A stretch of 9,714 bases of DNA from JAABSQ01 sp041642315 (GTDB lineage Bacteria > Desulfobacterota > Desulfobacteria > Desulfobacterales > Desulfococcaceae), in assembly GCA_041642315.1 (NCBI GenBank), contig JBEPWQ010000132.1, positions 1-9,714 of the forward strand, read 5' to 3'. Under the pieces are notes generated by a model, which ran no database searches, was not told the origin of the DNA, and worked only from the letters and a program-made list of their open reading frames with translations. The position numbers and the translations under genes are program-made. Positions 6,683 through 9,714 of this stretch are shown in pieces. Within the stretch, counting starts at the first letter, position 1, and each line of letters opens with the position of its first letter.

Positions 6683-6700
6683 ACCGACCGTACAGTCGGT
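6683..6700. promoter_or_regulatory. TetR-type operator 2 (transporter side)
   Basis: ACCGACCGTACAGTCGGT is the exact reverse complement of operator 1. It lies 4 bp downstream of the -10 element, so a bound TetR dimer should block transcription of the receiver-USP, microprotein and SLC13 genes. Identity of the two operators predicts equal affinity and co-regulation. Confidence 0.8.
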
Positions 6701-6783
6701 CTGTTTTCTTGGTTCGAATAAACAGATAAAAGAAAGTCAAAAGATTCAGATTGAGTCGAAACGATTCAGTAAAGGAGAAATCC

Positions 6784-7545
6784 ATGGAAAACGATAAGGA
6801 CACCGGCAAAATTCGGATACTACTTGTTGATGACGAGAAAGACTTTGTCGACGCCCTTTCCCAGCGCATGCAGATGCGGGATCTGAGCGCGGATATCGCC
6901 TTAAACGGGGAAGAGGCCCTTGAGCAGCTCAACAAACAGCCTCCGGATGTGATGGTGCTGGACCTGCGAATGCCCGGGGTGGACGGAATGGATGTGCTGC
7001 GCCGGGTCAAAAAGGAGCATCCCCATGTTCAAGTCATCATGCTCACCGGTCAGGGTTCGGAAAAAGACGAACGGGAGGCAAGGCGTCTTGGAGCTTTTGA
7101 TTATCTGGAAAAACCGGTCAATATTGACACCCTGGTTTCCCGAATCCGTTCACATGCCCTGCTTGTGGTGGGAAATGAGGAGCGGTTCTCAGATCGTCTC
7201 ATCGATTACGCTCTGGAGATGGCCGAGCGGATGTCTTTCCGGCTCGTGGCCTTGAGCCCGGCGCCGTTTCCGGAGTCCATATTAGACCAGGACCCCCTTC
7301 CCGCGCGGGTCAGCGAGTTTGAGCAAAGTGCCCGGGAAAATGCCGAAACTTTTGCCAGGGCGGCTGATGAGAAAGGCATTCCCTTTGAACATGTGATCCG
7401 CTACGGAGAGCCCGATGCCGTGCCCGAGCAGGTGGCAAAGGAATACGGCAATGTCGAATTCGTGGTGTCGGAGCCCACAGATCAGCAGGCGGCGGACCAG
7501 ATCCCGTGCAGTCCCGGAAAGATTTGTGTCTACACCATGGCCTGA
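6784..7545 (+). CDS. receiver / universal-stress-protein-like fusion, 253 aa
   Basis: The start is the ATG at 6784 because AAAGGAG lies 6 bases upstream; an in-frame TTG at 6751 would give 11 extra residues without a ribosome site. Residues ~9-122 are a full receiver with D16-D17 (LLVDDE), phospho-acceptor D60 (VLDLRMP), T88 and K110 (EKPVN). Residues ~124-250 resemble a USP/KdpD-type universal stress domain: HALLVVGNEERFSDRLIDYALEMAERM forms the first strand and helix, AARENAETF-like and AADEKGIPFEHVIRYGEP the middle, and VEFVVSEP the late strand. The ATP-binding GxxGHG-type loop of typical USPs is not seen, so nucleotide binding is uncertain. Its receiver is most like that of the 4427-5653 fusion (MRD, KMPGIDG/RMPGVDG, TG-GSE, LGAF-YL). 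It heads the transporter operon and is a good candidate for a phosphorylation-dependent regulator of the SLC13 permease (inference). Confidence 0.88.
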   Translation: MENDKDTGKIRILLVDDEKDFVDALSQRMQMRDLSADIALNGEEALEQLNKQPPDVMVLDLRMPGVDGMDVLRRVKKEHPHVQVIMLTGQGSEKDEREARRLGAFDYLEKPVNIDTLVSRIRSHALLVVGNEERFSDRLIDYALEMAERMSFRLVALSPAPFPESILDQDPLPARVSEFEQSARENAETFARAADEKGIPFEHVIRYGEPDAVPEQVAKEYGNVEFVVSEPTDQQAADQIPCSPGKICVYTMA

Positions 7546-7603
7546 AATCACCTGTCCGATGCGGAAAAGCGGTATACAACCAGAGGAGCGGAAAGGAGTA
7601 ACC

Positions 7604-7693
7604 ATGGAGTTTCATTTTATCAGAGGAGTGGTGTTGGTCCTGTTTGCAGCCGTGCTTTGTTTCATCTTCCGGCACGAGAACAAAAGGGAATAG
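7604..7693 (+). CDS. 29-aa single-span membrane microprotein
   Basis: A very small gene with a strong ribosome site (GAAAGGAG 5 bases before ATG 7604) placed between the receiver-USP gene and the permease. The product MEFHFIRGVVLVLFAAVLCF continues with IFRHENKRE and stops. It consists of one hydrophobic helix (~6-22) flanked by a short N-terminus and a basic, charged C-terminus, predicting a single inner-membrane span with the charged tail in the cytoplasm. It matches the pattern of small accessory subunits encoded beside bacterial secondary transporters, and I infer a role in assembly or regulation of the SLC13 permease. The 58-bp gap before and 54-bp gap after it fit an operon. Family membership cannot be claimed from so short a sequence. 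Confidence 0.7.
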   Translation: MEFHFIRGVVLVLFAAVLCFIFRHENKRE

Positions 7694-7709
7694 CCCGCCT
7701 AACGGCTCA

Positions 7710-7731
7710 ACCAGATAAAGACCAGATAAAG
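7710..7731. repeat. perfect 11-bp tandem repeat before the permease gene
   Basis: ACCAGATAAAG occurs twice in direct succession (7710-7720, 7721-7731), immediately before the GAAAGGA ribosome site of the permease gene. Copy-number change here would alter the leader by 11 nt, but the site is short and may be a chance slippage product. Confidence 0.6.
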
Positions 7732-7747
7732 AAAGGATCGGTTTTCA

Positions 7748-9559
7748 ATGACGCCCGAAATGCTGCTGACGATGATTGTTTTGGTGTTTGTGATTGTCCT
7801 TTTTGTTTTTGAATGGGTCCGGGTGGATGTGGTTGGTATTCTTATGATGGTCCTGCTGCCGATTCTCGGCCTGATCTCCCCCGGAGATGCCTTTGTGGGG
7901 CTGAGCAGTAACGCGGTGGTATCCATTATTGCGGTGATCATCATGGGCGCCGGTCTGGACAAGACCGGCGTGATGAATCAGGTGGCCAGCCCGATCATAA
8001 AGATTGCCGGCAAAAGCGAAAGCCGCATTATTACATTTATCGGCGGCACGGTGGGTTTGATCTCGGCCCTGATGCAGAATATCGGGGCTGCCGCCCTGTT
8101 TCTGCCGGCAGCCCAGCGGATTGCAAAGCGTATCGGTCTTCCGGTTTCCCGTATTCTCATGCCTATGGGATTTTGTGCCATTGTCGGCGGCACCCTGACC
8201 CTGGTGGGCGCCAGCCCCACCATTTTGCTAAACGACCTGATGGTCGTCGGCGGAGAAAGGCTGGAGCCCTTCGGCCTGTTTACCCAGACCCCCATCGGTA
8301 TCTGTCTGCTGATCTCCGTCATCCTCTATTTCATTGTTTTCGGCCGGTTTGTCCTGCCGGCCAGCAAGGGCGAAAGCGACGAAGGCGTCACCAGCGCCCT
8401 GATGCAGGCCTACCGGGCCTTTGAAACTATTTATGAGATCCATATTCCGGAAGATGCCAAAATCACAGGCACCCTGGCCGATCTCGGCATTCAGAGCCGA
8501 TATCTGGTCACGGCGCTGGCCGTGGGGCACGCTTCAACAAAAGACAAGAATTTCGTGCCCAGAAGTTCCGAGGAACTTCAGCCCGGAGATGAGCTGGCGG
8601 TTGTGGGCCGGCGCAAGAACGTCATGAAAATGGCCGAGGAGATGGGCTGGGAAGTAAAGGACTCGCTGGAGTCTTTCGCCGAAGCCCTTTCCAGAACCAA
8701 TGCGGGCATGGCTGAAACCATTGTTTCACCCAGGTCCGAACTTATCGGCAATACCATGAGCGAAGTGGATTTCAAAGCTCTCTACGGGGTTACGCCCCTG
8801 GCCCTTTTCAAGGGCAACCGGATTTACTATTCCGGTCTGGCCCATATCAGGCTCAATATGGGCGATACGCTTTTGCTGTTTGGCCCCTGGGAACGCTTTC
8901 ACATCCTGAAAAATCATCCCCAGCCCAGATCCTTGACCTTTTCCACGCCTCTAGAAGGAGAGATCCTCCGGCCGGAAAAAGCTAGTCTGGCCCTGTTATG
9001 GCTCGGGGTGGCCCTGCTGCAGGTGATTTTTTTGAAAATGCAGCTTTCCGTGGCCCTGATGTCCGGGGCCCTGGGCATGATTATCACCGGGGTCTTAAAA
9101 GTGGATGAAGCCTACACGGCCGTGGACTGGATGACCGTGTTTCTGCTGGCCGGCCTGATTCCTCTGGGCATGGCCTTTGAGCAGACCGGCACGGCCGCCT
9201 ATATCGCCGAAGGTGTGCTCGGTGTGATCGGTGAGCCCGCGCCCATTGTGCTTCTGGCGGTAATCGGGCTGATGACCTCGTTTTTTACCCTGGTAATTTC
9301 CAATGTCGGGGCAACGGTGCTGCTGGTGCCCCTGTGCATGAACATGGCCCTGATGGCCAACGGTGATCCGCGGATGGCAGCCCTGGTTGTGGGGCTGTCG
9401 GCTTCCAATACCTTTGTGCTGCCCACCCACCAGGTCAATGCCCTGATCATGCGGCCGGGCAGTTATCGCACGGTGGATTACGCCAGGGCCGGGGCCGGCA
9501 TGACGGTTCTGTTTCTTGCAGTGGAGCTTGCGGTGCTTTATTTCTTCTACGGTGTATAA
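7748..9559 (+). CDS. SLC13/DASS-family anion permease with two TrkA-C domains, 603 aa
   Basis: An inner-membrane secondary transporter of the divalent anion:sodium symporter type. N-terminal half (~1-205): hydrophobic helices with FVGLSSNAVVSIIAVIIMGAGLDKTG, the re-entrant-loop region ALMQNIGAAALFLPAA (108-122) and GGTLTLVGASPTILLND. A cytoplasmic insert (~215-395) holds two TrkA-C (RCK_C) domains: about 220-297 with GTLADLGIQS and LQPGDELAVVGR, and about 318-390 with SELIGNTMSEV and MGDTLLLFGP. The C-terminal half (~410-603) carries a second anion-binding loop, FTLVISNVGATVLLVP, and SASNTFVLPTHQVNALI. The insert and length fit the large SLC13 subgroup. Family substrates include sulfate, C4-dicarboxylates and other oxyanions; sulfate is plausible in a sulfate reducer but not shown. 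The first SNT-type motif reads QNIG, a departure that could affect substrate or Na+ site. The ATG at 7748 is preceded by GAAAGGA about 10 bases upstream. It is the last gene of the plus operon. Confidence 0.92.
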   Translation: MTPEMLLTMIVLVFVIVLFVFEWVRVDVVGILMMVLLPILGLISPGDAFVGLSSNAVVSIIAVIIMGAGLDKTGVMNQVASPIIKIAGKSESRIITFIGGTVGLISALMQNIGAAALFLPAAQRIAKRIGLPVSRILMPMGFCAIVGGTLTLVGASPTILLNDLMVVGGERLEPFGLFTQTPIGICLLISVILYFIVFGRFVLPASKGESDEGVTSALMQAYRAFETIYEIHIPEDAKITGTLADLGIQSRYLVTALAVGHASTKDKNFVPRSSEELQPGDELAVVGRRKNVMKMAEEMGWEVKDSLESFAEALSRTNAGMAETIVSPRSELIGNTMSEVDFKALYGVTPLALFKGNRIYYSGLAHIRLNMGDTLLLFGPWERFHILKNHPQPRSLTFSTPLEGEILRPEKASLALLWLGVALLQVIFLKMQLSVALMSGALGMIITGVLKVDEAYTAVDWMTVFLLAGLIPLGMAFEQTGTAAYIAEGVLGVIGEPAPIVLLAVIGLMTSFFTLVISNVGATVLLVPLCMNMALMANGDPRMAALVVGLSASNTFVLPTHQVNALIMRPGSYRTVDYARAGAGMTVLFLAVELAVLYFFYGV

Positions 9560-9590
9560 GCCCTGCTCAAGATAATCCTGGCTTGGTTGG

Positions 9591-9714
9591 TTACAGGCGT
9601 TTTATCCCGGTGATTACACCATGACATCGGCAGGCAGTGGATACCAGAATATCGCCATGCATATTTTCTAGTTGATCCAGAAGATCGAAGAGCTGGCGAG
9701 GGCGGTATCCGCCG
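9591..9714 (-). CDS. C-terminal end of an unidentified protein (partial)
   Basis: On the minus strand a frame is open from the right edge to TAA at 9593-9591, giving about 40 residues: GGYRPRQLFDLLDQLENMHG, then DILVSTACRCHGVITGIKRL. The composition (helix RQLFDLLDQLENM, then DILVST and a Cys-Arg-Cys-His stretch) looks like real coding sequence, and the gene would converge on the permease gene with a 31-bp gap. A second minus frame is also open here, so the call is tentative. I do not recognise the family. Confidence 0.45.
   Translation of the reverse strand, partial: GGYRPRQLFDLLDQLENMHGDILVSTACRCHGVITGIKRL

Larger units (their letters stand above)
6372..6707. repeat. 88-bp inverted duplication forming a mirrored double promoter
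   Basis: Bases 6372-6459 and the reverse complement of 6620-6707 align over 88 bp with only a handful of differences: a small indel near the -10 element, one base in an A-run, and a few substitutions. The arms are separated by 160 bp without coding potential. Each arm contains, from inside to outside, a conserved CCCCATGTG block, an A/T-run, a -35 element, a 17-bp spacer, a -10 element and an 18-bp palindromic operator. Divergent TetR-controlled genes often share one operator; here the entire promoter-operator unit seems to have been copied in inverted orientation. An alternative is a MITE-like element, but I see no target-site duplication at the outer ends. Confidence 0.9.

Noticed and set aside
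6372..6707. Insertion sequence or MITE bounded by the inverted repeats
   Set aside because: No transposase is present, the repeat ends show no flanking target duplication, and the arms are fully explained as functional promoters with operators. A MITE origin is not excluded but is less likely.
9560..9590. Rho-independent terminator after the permease gene
   Set aside because: I found no stem with a T-tract in the 31 bp between the convergent stops.

Overview
The window looks like a chromosomal segment of a Gram-negative, GC-moderate bacterium, most plausibly a Desulfobacterota (delta-proteobacterial, sulfate-reducer-like) genome. This rests on the outer-membrane MipA/OmpV-type barrel, the style of the CACHE-sensor histidine kinase with several stand-alone receivers, a cytidylate-kinase-like/receiver fusion and a DASS/SLC13 anion transporter. 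The assignment is inference from protein style, not from a marker gene.

Layout, left to right: the 3' part of a MipA/OmpV-like outer membrane protein (+, 2-547) meets tail-to-tail a small charged orphan protein (-, 552-815). An intergenic stretch with two hairpins (816-1027) follows. Then comes a compact minus-strand signalling cluster, listed here in transcription order: a TetR-family regulator (6331-5675); a three-part fusion of cytidylate-kinase-like, BON and receiver domains (5653-4427); a complete membrane histidine kinase with a CACHE sensor (4346-2577); a single-domain receiver (2599-2234, overlapping the kinase by 23 bp); a short soluble protein that keeps the histidine-kinase H-box but has lost the ATP-binding motifs (2220-1513); and a last stand-alone receiver (1456-1028). 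Gaps are 21, 80, -23, 13 and 56 bp, so one operon is likely.

A divergent control region (6332-6783) separates this from a plus-strand operon: a receiver/universal-stress-protein fusion (6784-7545), a 29-residue single-span membrane microprotein (7604-7693) and a 603-residue SLC13/DASS permease with two cytoplasmic TrkA-C domains (7748-9559). The control region is a striking near-perfect inverted duplication: two 88-bp arms (6372-6459 and 6620-6707), each carrying an outward-facing -35/-10 promoter followed at once by the same 18-bp palindrome, a typical TetR-family operator. The TetR protein therefore very probably represses itself, the phosphorelay and the transporter operon together. The right edge holds the C-terminal end of a minus-strand gene that I do not recognise.

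Working model (inference): the CACHE kinase senses an external small molecule and feeds phosphate into four receivers. None of these has a DNA-binding or second-messenger output; the outputs are instead a degenerate nucleotide-kinase-like domain, a USP-like domain, or nothing. The catalytically dead H-box protein could act as a phosphotransfer or phosphatase hub. The likely end point is post-translational control of the SLC13 permease, perhaps through its TrkA-C domains, with TetR setting expression of the whole set.
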